Shown here in pieces: positions 37,601 to 49,600 of a stretch of DNA of 64,000 nt. Source of the stretch: Monarcha castaneiventris obscurior (Eukaryota; Chordata; Aves; Passeriformes; Monarchidae); the NCBI GenBank assembly GCA_026261815.1, contig JAMPIT010000258.1, forward strand, positions 18,618,501-18,682,500, in the 5' to 3' direction. The translations under genes were made by a program, and so were the position numbers. The notes beneath the pieces were generated by a model. The model ran no database searches and was not told where the DNA came from. It saw nothing but the letters and a program-made list of their open reading frames with translations. The stretch's first letter is position 1; every line of letters starts with the position of its first letter.

Positions 37601-40600
37601 GGATGGATGGATGGATGGGGCACAGGGGCAACCTTGGGTCAAGGACCTGTGCTCTGGGAGAGAGCATTGTTTAGACAAACCCCCAGGCTTAGTGTCTTCT
37701 CCAAAGTGCTGCAGTCTCAGCTGTGTGTGTAGCCTATTTTGAAGCTGCTCCCGCTGTATGAGTGTTTTCCTTCCCTTATATATTTTGGAGTCTTACTGAC
37801 CAATTGCAGTCACACGTGAGACTGAGATAGAGTAAAGGCAAGTATTAGAGAAAGGAGACCCAGAAAATTGCCCTCATAGTGCCAGGAGCTCCTTGATTTT
37901 CTATCGCTTTGGTCTCTTGGCCAGTAAATCAAAAGGCATGAACCTGTTTGTGAACTGGCACACACAGCTCTGCCAACTGCTCTGTCAGGAGTGAAGGGGC
38001 TTGGGAAGAGAATGGGTACTGCAGGTAGGTGGGGATAGGGGAGGTGTGGGAAAGGATGTAGTTTTCTGAGACAGGGCCTTGATGCTCTTTGCACGGATGA
38101 AGAGGAAGAAGGTTACACAGCCCAAGAGCTAGAAGAATTGTCTGTTTTTCATGTGCTACAAAATTACAGCTGTATAGAAAATTATCTTGGGGTTTTTTAC
38201 TGTGTTTCTGTGATGACATCAGACTTAGTTCACATGAACTTCAAGACTTACTGGAAGTAAATCTGAAGTATCATGAGGATAAAGACAGATGCCTGTTTAA
38301 AACTCACATGCATTCGTTCGTGTGCACATGACTACTAGAGCTGCATTAAACAAAACTGAAGACTTGCTTATTCTGTGGATTTTTATTGCCCATACTTTGT
38401 TTCTCAACCACATATTCATAAGCCCTTCCACATAAATATATACTTTCAGACACCTGCATGAATAGAGCAATTTTCAGTAGCAATCTAGAAGAAGGAATGA
38501 AGCATTAAGACATTAATGCCCCATAGAAAATGAGAAAATATGAAACACATTTACCTTGATCCAATTGAGGCCTTGCAGAGTCATTACTCCTCAAATTATA
38601 TGGCCATTCAAGTTCCTTACATGCTCATGTGCATTTTCTTTCCCTGGAAATTTCCCATTGTCTCAGCACTTTGAATTGCATGGGCTGCTCTGAGCTAGCA
38701 GTCCTCATTCTTCATCTAGACCATGGGCAGCCAGTGCTAGTGGGCTCCGAGAACAGCTCTACTTATTCTGCACCACTCAGGATAGTGCTGGCTGTATAGA
38801 AATCGTGTAGAAACACACTGAGTAAAAGTAAAATGACTGACAGGTGTACAAGGAAGCCACTATGTGATATTTAAAGTGTTGTCTTTAGTCTTCTGTGTTG
38901 CTTTTTGTCTCCCTGTTCAAAGAACCTAAGTGATGGGAGGAGAGCTGGTACATAAGCACTTTCTGGGCATAATTCCTGGTATAAATATCTCTTCCATATT
39001 TGAGGGAGTACATTGATAAATCCAAAGAAAAAGAACAAGATAAGATGTTCCAGAGAAAGTTTTGATCCAGTTGAATTCAAACTCTCACCCAGCTCAGCAG
39101 CAGTGCAGTGGGGTGCTCTTCATTCCTGTGAGATCAGCCTTGGGATGATGCCATGACTCTGGTTAGTGTGGACTCGCACTTTTCCAGTCCTGACATTGGA
39201 GCAGTTTTCTCTTTAACTACATCCCTTTTCTCCTTCCTCCATAGTTAACAAGGCACTGGAGAGGGCAACTCTTTGCCACTCATAGTCAGTGTAGTCTAAC
39301 TACCCTTTTAGAAAACTTCTAGAAAATGGATTTATTTTAAAGTTTGTTATGAAGAAAATTCTTTGAATTGGATATATTAAAAAAGCCGTATACCATACTT
39401 GATATTTAAAATATAGTGGTTTATTTCAATTTCTATATTATTTCTAATGATTTATTAATTTCTTATGCTCTTATGAAGTCAGTGAATTCAATTTACTTTC
39501 ATAGTAACTGTATCATTCAAGATTTTGGGTTAGTAGATCTCACCCAGATTTGCATCTAAGGAAGAAGATGAAATCTCTTGCCTGTTTGCAATTTCCAACT
39601 CATTTCTGAGCAGTTGAGTGAGCACCATTGAATGCACTTGCTGAAGCAGCTGCTATGGGGGCAGACTCTTAGAGAGTTGTGTGGAAGTGGTCCGTGTTAT
39701 CAAAAAATGGTTTTTCACTTCAGCAATACAGTGGCTTGACTTTTTTTTTAGAAATTAAGCAGCAAATTTGTACTGCATCCTTACTTACTGTTTTCCTTTA
39801 AAAAAAAAGATTAATTTAGGTACCTGTAATTGTTTTCCATTTCAGCTTTTATTTTAAAATAAATGCAAACTGAAATATCCAATTCCAGTAAAAATTCTGA
39901 TTCAGATTTTGCCTTGTTTTTTTGAAATCATCATTTTTTATCTGTGCTGTTCAGGTAATTAGGGATAATTCAAACATCCTAAGTCCTCAGTAAATGGCTT
40001 CTAACAATTTTATTAAAACTGGTAAGTATCCTACACAATTAATGGGTGCTTGGTTCATAACTAATTTTACTATTCATAGGCAAGTTCTCTTTCTAGCTAT
40101 GCATAACATTCTTCTCAAAGGTAGTATTTTGTTCTTTCATCTGTTTTAGAATAAATCTCATTTCTTACATCTTCACCAAAGCAAATACTGAAAAGGATAA
40201 TAGATTTGCTATGTACTACATAATTCTTTCATCTGCTCCAAGTTTTATCTGTTCTATCAGATTATTAAAAAGCTTGCCATTTTAGCATCTGAGACATGTT
40301 TGTATACAAAGATGTATTGATGTGGATGTTCTCCTGTCTTATCTGTAGGATACATCTCTGGCTGAGGTAAACTCATTCAGTCCTTCAGTGCCAATATCCC
40401 CCTCATCAATGATAAACCAGTATAAATTTGAAGATGGACCAGAATTAAGAGATCTCTTCATTACAGTTGATGATCCTGAAAGCCACATTACAGCCATTGA
40501 AACATTTATTACATACAGAGTAGTTACAAAGGTAAGTATCTATTCATGGCTTTAATGGCTTTCTTTGATAACAGTTGGCATTTTCACTCTTCTTGCACAC

Positions 40601-43600
40601 CATTCTCTGGTATATTACTAAATTTAAACTTTACTCTTAATTTTGCCATGAGTTGTAGACAACTAAAACTGCATGAAACTGTGGTAGATAATGGAAAAAA
40701 AAATCAGTGTGATTCTGCATACATGTGTTTAGATTGTTTATGTTGAGAAAATAGTTAATAATTCTTCAATGGCAAAATGAGTACTATGAGAGAATAACAT
40801 TTTCTGTTGTGATCTTCAGCAGGAACAGGAAACAGCCAAAGAACTGATACACTTTGAAGACACTATATTAGCACAAATATTGATGACTTTTGGATCACTT
40901 ACAGGCTACCAGTCTTATGTCTTGCATAAATGTTACCTGCTACAGTCTTGCAATTCCATTATTTTTTAAGTGCAGCATCCATTAACATATAGATGTTTGC
41001 TTCCCATTTAGAGTTGCATGTGATTTCTGAGGAAACTGCCACAATTCTCTAATAAAAAAGTAGTATTAAGAAACAATTAAGTGTATTTTTAAATGTCCTG
41101 AATGCAAATTATTTACAGGAAATAAGGAAGAAAGTCAGCCTTGTGAGATCAGCCAGGTCTTCTGAGATTACCAGCAAATATTCTGCAGGCTGCATTTTGA
41201 GAATTGCACTGTTAATTTATTTTACTTTGAGTTCTTTTTAAAAGATTCATTGAAAAACAAATTTTCAAATGGGAATTATTCATCTTTAAATAAGAGAAGA
41301 TATCAATTCCTCATAAAATATTTAAGGAGTAGGAAGAGAGCTATCTTTGTTAGGTTGCTAGCAATAATTTTCACTTTATGCCTGTTTCTGTAGATGAGAG
41401 AACATTTTTTCTTCAGGCAAGTATGAAAGGGCTGTAAGGTGGATTGCTTTTGCTTTTTTTATCTCTTCTTTCTTATCATATTTAATTTGGAGTCCTGGTT
41501 GTTGATGATAAAGTAATAGCATTCCTCCCACATACCTTGAAAAATTTTTATTCAACCCTCAAAAATGTTTAGATTACAAAAGCATGTTTTGAGGTTTTTG
41601 GAATTTAGTTGCATCACGTTATAAATCTCTGTGCAACAATGAGTGCTAAATAGCACATGTTAATGAAAACATGGGCTCTTTGTGGCTTGCCTCCAGAAGA
41701 CAGAGCAGTGGTAAAATAAATCTCACAGTCTGACAATTTTGTAATCTGTAATAAGCCTTTTTTGTAGGCATTAAAGGTTTGTTGGCAAGTTATAGCAGAG
41801 GGCTGCAAAACTGGAATCGATGATGGGCCACAGAAGCCACTAAGCATTGCAGGAAGTGTTATTGCTGTGATATGCTGAAGTTGTCATGCTTTGAGTGTGA
41901 GGATTATTGAGTAATGTCACACGTCCCAAGGACGTATGTCAGCTCTTTGGGCTTTGTTCAGAGTGCTAAAAACTGGACTTTCCTCACTTGTAGGTCACTA
42001 AGCACTTTGAAAGAAGTCCCTTAAAGTAATGAACATAACTGTGATTGCGAAAGGAAAATGCCACACTAAAGTAATTATTGCAATAATTTGGAAACATTGT
42101 GGTAAGATAATCATTTCAAGTCACTGCACGAAGTGCAGCTTAGTGCTCTTTTTTTTTTTTCCCCAATAGAACTTCGATTTCTTGCTAAAATAGGATGTTA
42201 ACTCTTCAAGGAGTTGATCATTGTTCTTTAAAATAACAGCAAACGAATAACAGGGACAAAATAGAATATATCTATTCCTTTCAAGTACTCAGTTTTCTCC
42301 AAAATCTAAAACTTTTTTTTTCTGGTATTCTAACCTAAGCCTGTTTTTTTCTGCTTTTGGTTTTCAGACAACCCGTGGTGAATTTGACTCCAGTGAATAT
42401 GAGGTTCGAAGACGGTATCAGGATTTCCTTTGGTTGAAGAGCAAACTTGAAGAAGCACATCCAACACTGATTATTCCTGTTTGTTTGCTAAAACTTAAGT
42501 TATTTTTATTTGTTTGTAAGATGGCTCCAGTTTTATACAGAGATGTTTGAGGTCTTTCTTCAGCTTCTGAAGCTTCACAAACATTAAGCCAACCTATTTG
42601 CCTTAGCTTTATATGTATGTGACAAAAATCACATAAAGGTATTTCTTAGGTTTTTAATTGTGACATTTGCAGTAATTTGCAGTAATTTATGTCCTTTCTT
42701 AGTTGTACTCATGTTCTTCTGCACTGTGTATTACAAGAACCATGGTATACCTTAGTTGAATATGATAATTTTATATAGCTTTTGGGTTATTGCATGGTGG
42801 ATTTTCCAAGGTATACCTATGATTTTTAGTAAGCAGAACTGTTACAATACTCTGAGTAGTGTGCAAATTGTGCAATATATTTCTTCTTTTTTTCCTTAGC
42901 CATTGCCTGAAAAATTCATAATGAAGGGAATGGTGGAACGATTTAGTGATGAATTCATTGAGACTCGAAGAAAAGCTTTACATAAATTTTTGAACCGTAT
43001 TGCTGATCATCCAACTTTAACTTTTAATGAGGACTTCAAAATTTTTCTTACAGCACAAGCCTGGGTAAAATGACTTTGTTTTTATTTGCAGTTATGTGAA
43101 ACCACATGTTGTGTTAGCCGGGTGTATCAGGAGCCTCCCTGGTTCAGTATGCAGTAGTGTCATCCCATGGCTTGTTACAGAAGTGTCAGAAGCAGGCAGG
43201 GATTTATAGAATATTCATAACCGAGATAACCTTTTCTTCTGTGGTTTTGGTAATCATGCACATGACCATGAATACTGCTGTACCTTCCAAAGTTGTTTTT
43301 GTTACTGCATTTTGGATTTTTGTGGCAAATTCGTAGTATTTCAACTCTGCATGGTCTTTGGTACACATATAAGCTTCAAAGATTATGAGGAAAGCAGTTG
43401 TTTTAATTAATTATTGTTTTGGCATAGCACTGTCTTTTTAATCTTTTTTTTTTTAAGTTTTACTGATCTTATAAAAGAAAAATATAGCCTTTTCCTGTTG
43501 CACTGTTACAAGATGTGTCCAGTTACAAATAGGAGTTTTGTACTCAGAGTGCCTCTGAATTTCAGCAAAGGTTATTCTAGCAACATATAAGAAGAGTTAA

Positions 43601-46600
43601 AAAAAAAGATGGATTCTTCCCCCAGCAGGAACATTGAAAAAACCATAATCTTCTCTCAAAGACTTATTTCTGCAATCATTACATTTGCTTTTCTGTTCAA
43701 AAAGCTAAATTGCAAACTAACCAACTCACCCTGAGGAGTGAAAGAGTAAAGGTTTTCTGCCATCTTCAGCCATTCTTGTGAGACTGTCATAGATGGAATG
43801 CTTCTATCTGCTCAGAAAGGCTTAGCTAATAAATGCACAAGGCAGGTATGGTTCTGACACTGCTCTAATAATTGTAAGATTTATACACTAAAAAGACCCA
43901 GGTTTATGTATGTAGTTTTGTTAAAAAAAAAAAAAAAGGTGCTTTATTTATTATTTTCAGAGAATTAACAAAAGTGCCTGGAAGTAAAAAGAGCTTGTTT
44001 TGTCTTTAGGAACTCTCCTCACACAAGAAGCAGGGTCCTGGTTTGCTGAGCAGGATGGGACAGACCGTCAGAGCTGTAGCATCCTCAGTAAGAGGAGCAG
44101 TTAAAAATCGTCCTGAAATGTTTACAGAAATGAACAATTACATGGAAACATTTAGTCAGAAAATAAACTTACTAGATAAAATAGCTCATAGGATTTACAA
44201 GGAAGAAAGGGGTAAGTAGAAAACATGTATCAGTTTTATTGATTTAAGAAATTGAAAAGTACATTAGTGCAGTACCAGATCTCAATATGTCTTTACTGAA
44301 TTAAAAGGGTGTTGTAAAAGAAAAATACATGTTGGTGAAAAGAGTTCCTTTTGATATTGTTCCTTCCAGTGGAAGTAGCTGTCTGAGGTCTGTAGGTTCA
44401 AGGCATCAGTGCCAAAATATTTCTTGAAAAAGCTTAAGATTTTTGACATGCTCTCAAATGCTGTAGGTTATATCTTCTAGATTTTTCAAATAGCACTTGT
44501 CAGAACGCTTGTGTGCAGGGCCTCACTGTTGTGAGTAGGAATTGTGGGTAGCTCTGATACAGAGAACATTCCGGCTTGCAGTACCGTAATGTGGGATTCT
44601 TGATTACGTCTTCCATAGAGTTTTTTTTTTTTTGTCCAAATAATCTCAAAGTAAATATCATACTCTTCATGCCACATGACTGCTTTTACCTTTCCTAGGA
44701 CATTTCTTCAGTATAAATTTAGTAGTTTCAAAATTGCATTTTCAATACATGACCAGTGTGTTCACAGTATCCTCCTGTGAGCTGCAGCTTGCCCATGTTT
44801 AGCCCTACCAAATGGCTCAGTGATTTGTGGGCCTTCTCCCTGCTTATGGATTATCGCTTGGTCTAGAGACATAAGTAATTCGTAGGATATCCCTGTATTT
44901 AAATTAATGAAAACTACTGAAGGAGATAACACTTGCAGAGCAGGAGTGAACTTCAGTGTTTCTTCTGAAGCTTTTGGGACATAACAAAGCTCCTAGTTTT
45001 AATAACTGAGACTGTGTTTGGAATGCTGTTGTTACCAAGAAGCAGAGGAATTCAGGGCGGTATTCAGCAAGTCAGACCAACTGCCATGGCTCCTGTTGCT
45101 CTGTATGCTGACAGTGTGAAGTAATGCAGCTCATTGGGTGTCTGAATGCACCTCTTCATGTCTACCTGAATATGTGTGTCATTGTGAAATGACTGGGGCA
45201 TTTTTGCTGATAGATTGCTCAAAGCTGCTTAATTACAATACACTAATTGATTAGTTTACTTACAAACAACTGGAGTTTACTTATCTTGGTCATTTGAGTA
45301 AATTTAAACATTACCCTCAGTTTCTTGCTTGGTTCACAGTAAATATGAAGTTGCAGTTAGTATCACGTAGACATCTATTAATGAACAGAAGAGTAATATG
45401 TGTGTATGTTCCTCTCAAGACTATTTGAATGAAATGAAGGAGTACGGCCCCATCCACACGCTGTGGTCGGCGTCGGAAGAAGACATAGCAGACTCCCTGA
45501 AGGGCGTTGCCAGCTGCATCGACCGCTGCTGCAAGGCCACGGAGAAGCGAATGGCAGGGCTCTCGGAGCACCTGCTGCCCATTTTACATGAGTATGTTCT
45601 CTACAGTGAGATTCTCATGGTAAGGTTTCCTCAAGGACTCTTTATGGCTCAATAGAAATGTTGGCTTAGTTCAGTGACAATGTCCAGGAGAGAATGTGTA
45701 GCTGATGAAAATGACTTTACAGTTCCTGTATTTACTCATTACAAAACATGCACAGATAGGATACCTATCAATTGTCAGGGAATCTGATTGGTCCTGTTTC
45801 CCTTGCTAATCAGGCAAGAGGTGCCCCTTCCACATAAGAAGAGCTTGATAATTTTGCCTGGCAGGCAGCCCTGGGTAGCTGTGCTAGGGTGTCTGGTTTT
45901 GCCATCTTCAGTGAGCTTTGCATTGTAGCAGAGAGGGTTTGGGGACAGCAGCTGAGAAACACCTTCCCTGACACTGCCAGAATATGAACTCATTGAGTAA
46001 CAGATTGTGTGTGGGAAAAAGAGTGGAGAGGTTTTTCCCTTTCTAGGAGCTCTTCCTATGTTTTCTTTTTCCAGAACAGCTGGGAACTTCCAGTTCCTGC
46101 ACCATTATATAAGCATGTGTTAGTCTTTGCCATAAGTTACTGCTCTCAGTTCCCTTTATGTATGTATTTTTCTTACACTTGGAGAGGATGTAAAAAATCA
46201 GACTCCAGAGTTGATATATTCAGTGCTGGTGGATAATCAACATAATTAAGTAACTGAATTCAATATGTCATAATTCCCACTTTGCTGCCTCCAGAAAGCA
46301 GAACATGTGTACAAACCCCTCTTTGTCTAGGTTTTGAGCAATGCCAGCTGCAGAATCTGCTCTTGTGTTACTGCTGGGAAACCAGCTCCTGCTGCAGTGG
46401 TTTCTGAGTAGGGCCTGAGAGAGTCTTAGAGGCTGTGGATAGAGCAAGACCGAAGCTAACTGAGCCTTTGGTGGCACTGTGAGGAGTATTGCCACTTCCT
46501 CAGTAAGGCTTGGCTACTCAGAGTTAGGAATTGCTGCTGCAATGACTGCTGTCTTTAAAACAAGCTTCACAGAAAAAGGGGCTGTGCAAAATGTCCTGTA

Positions 46601-49600
46601 TCTCACAGGCCTCATTATTTGCATGTACATGCAGATAGATGGAGGTAGGTACTGCTTTGCTTAAAGATCTGAATAGGTTGCTGTACTAGCAATTGCAGGT
46701 CTTCTTCTCCCCCACTTCCAACCTTATTTTTCAGAATTTCTAAGTCTGTTACCCATGAGCAATAGTAGTCTTCATGCTACTGAGGAGATGTTGCCTGCCC
46801 ATTGCCTCCTGTGTTGCAGTCTGGCTCACCCTCACCCTTTCTCAGGCATTCTGTTTTGTCCAGAGCTCAGAGAAGTTTCTGGGGACAAGCCCCAGGATGA
46901 ATGACTACCTGGCTCTTCCTGTGCACCATACAAGTAGCTGTTGCCCATTGCATTTTTTTTTCCTGCTTGTAGCTTTCTTGATGCAGCACTTGAAACAGTG
47001 TTAGGCTGCCATGAGGTCCTGTCCAGAGGAGAAATCTTCCTTCAGTGGTTCATTCTTGTTCTACAACTCTTCCTTTCCCTTCATTCACCATGGATTTTTA
47101 TTTTTACTTACTGCCTATTTCCCTCTTGCACTTTGGAGAGGGAAATAGTAGTCACTAAAATAAAATACCTAAAAACACCCTGTGGAAGTTACCCACTAGT
47201 AAATCTTTCATATGTGTGTTTAACCCCTCAACGCAGGGACATGGGTGCAGTGCTGCCAAGGCCACATGCAAATGTGCAGAACAAGGTGTGGTCAATACAA
47301 TACATTCCTTGTATTCCACAATACAGTGTTGTGAGTTCAGCCTGTAACTGGGAAATGAGGTGAATTTATAGCTGAAATACTTACATCTGAACCAACCCCT
47401 TCCTAACTGACCCACAGAGCAAATCTGCTATTCCTCAGGGTACAAGTTACAGCAAAAATTAGTTATGGGTCCACATAAAATTGTTTGTGGGTTTTGTGGG
47501 AGAGTGCCATTAAGTATTACACAAGAAACCTATAAAAGTATAATAATATGTTTTAAAAATAGAGTGTCTCTGTTTGCCATTAGAAGTCAGCACTTGTCTA
47601 TAAATGTTGCACCTTACTATTAAAATAATTGCTTTTGTCTTGTAATTCAAAGTGTATTTGTGATAAATGTTGCCAAGCAGTCATTAAGTTTTAAAAGAGG
47701 CAAAAGAAATAGGAAAAAAGAGAAAAATATTGTATTATGAAGGAAAGCTGTTCCAGACATTTGTTTTGCTTCTGTGCTTACAGCTAAACATTTTCTGTAT
47801 TTATCTAACCAAAAGATTCCAAGCTATTGATGAACATTTGTCTGTATTGCTAATCTATTGCCCAGAAATGCCCAAGGTCAAGTTTACCAATATTTTATAG
47901 TGACTACCTGTTCAAAAAGAAACACTGAAAAATGATTTAAAAATTAACCTCCTAAATTATTCTATCATGTTGCATAAGAAAGAACTCAGTCATTTCAGAG
48001 AGAACTCAGTCAAATAGCAGAGCTAGAGAAGGTAGAGCTGCTTGTGCCCTGTGCTGTTTCAACATGCCCTGTGCTAGAGGTGAATACTGAACTTCTCTGC
48101 AGAAGAAGCAGTAAAACCAGTTGTGGTGAGGTAATGTAAAAGAAGGTTTTTAGATTTGTGATTATATATGTCCTGCTTCTGATTTTTTTTCAAAAGGACT
48201 AAAGCCTTGCAACACTTCTGCAAGATAAACATACCTGAGTGTGCTTTTACAGATGAGGAAGCTAAGACAAAGAGACATTTGTAAGGCTTCATCAACGTCT
48301 CAGAGCAAATGAGCATTGGAAATGGAAATCTAATCTGTAATACTGCTCCTGTTTTGTAGCTTAACAAGTAATGTTCCTTCCCCTTTCTAATTATTTTTTT
48401 GACACTATGCTAAAAACCCAATACCTGCTTAGAAAGTTTCAAAGGAGGTAAAAATTACATATGCTGAAAATAAGCACATATATTAATGGTAGAAAAGCCA
48501 TCATTCCTACCGTAACTTTATCTGATTTTTCTGATTTTTTTTTCTGATTTGTCATAACTCCATTTGGCACTTAGAAAATAATATTAAAGGTTAAAGTCAC
48601 TATTTCAGTAATGCCTTGTATACCATTTTTAGTCTATATTGTAAATTTTACTCAAAGAAGATACTTCTGTTCATGAGATTTGGCAAACTCATGTTGCTGA
48701 TTTAAAATGAATATATAGTAAGTTAAGGTGATACCAAATAAACTGCTGTAGCAGTTTTGCTCATGCAACTGGCAGCAATACTGTGTATGGCAGATTCTTG
48801 TGGCACTGATTTCGGATTTAGTAAGATTCTTGACAAACATGTAAGATAAAATACAGGTATGAAAAAATAAGTCTTCATTATTTTAATTTTTTTTTTATAA
48901 AACATATGTCAAAATTATTAAGTGGTATCATTCTTACAATGATCTTGTTTATCAAGTAGCCAAGTTGTTTGATGGTTTTCTGAAAGAGCTAAAATTTGGT
49001 GCAGTTTACTTCTTTTTCTTTTTTTCCTCTATATCAAGGGTGTTTTGAAAAGGAGAGACCAAATTCAAGGCGAGCTCGATTCCAAAGCTGACGCTTTAGC
49101 CAATAAAAAGCCAGAAAAGGATCTGGTGAGTATGTTCAGAAAGGTGGAATCTTCCAGGCCTTATTGTAGCTGCAGGAGATGTGCAGAAGAAGGAAGTGTC
49201 CCCTCTGAAGCCACGTGCTGGGACTGGGTGCTGTCTCTGCAGCTCCGGTAGCTGCTTGTGCCAGGCAAAGGCCATCATGAGACAGAAGCAACCCCTCAGT
49301 AGCTGGGCTGCTGGAGGGAGGGGCTGGCCATAGTGGGTGACCCCTGGGCTTTGTCAACACAGGCTGTACCACAGCTTATTTTCAGCTTTTCTATTTACTT
49401 CCACACTTGGAGTTAAAAGAAGGTAACAGTTGCTGCAGTGCTCTTGTGGCTGCTGCTTCATTGATGTAGGAGAGAGACATGAGGTGATTAGGATCAGCAA
49501 AGCTATTCATTAACTTATTTAAAATAAAATGTTCTGCATTCTGTTCTGTCAGGTTTCTGTTTTTTCTAGTTGGGCCCAGGGATTTTTTTTTTGCTTCCAG

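Larger units (their letters stand above)
34657..40348 (+). other. SNX7 intron 1
   Basis: This GT-AG intron is about 5.7 kb. Its first 270 bases belong to the CpG island. It then holds an AATAAA hexamer (35,054), an old CR1 fragment (about 35,760-35,960) and the GGAC/GGAT microsatellite (37,533-37,616). The remainder is AT-rich with no coding segment I can support. Confidence 0.85.

Noticed and set aside
37410..37742. Asp-Gly-Trp-Met repeat protein at the microsatellite
   Set aside because: The repeated peptide is just a translation of the GGAC/GGAT array. It lies inside an intron and starts without an ATG in a coding context.
45398..45655. Independent small gene at 45.4-45.66 kb
   Set aside because: The frame is SNX7 exon 6 plus a few intronic codons on each side; the splice sites at 45,420 and 45,619 explain it.
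49045..49251. Open frame continuing past SNX7 exon 7 as an alternative end
   Set aside because: The read-through is only about 42 codons beyond a consensus GTGAGT donor, a length common by chance, and no poly(A) signal follows closely.
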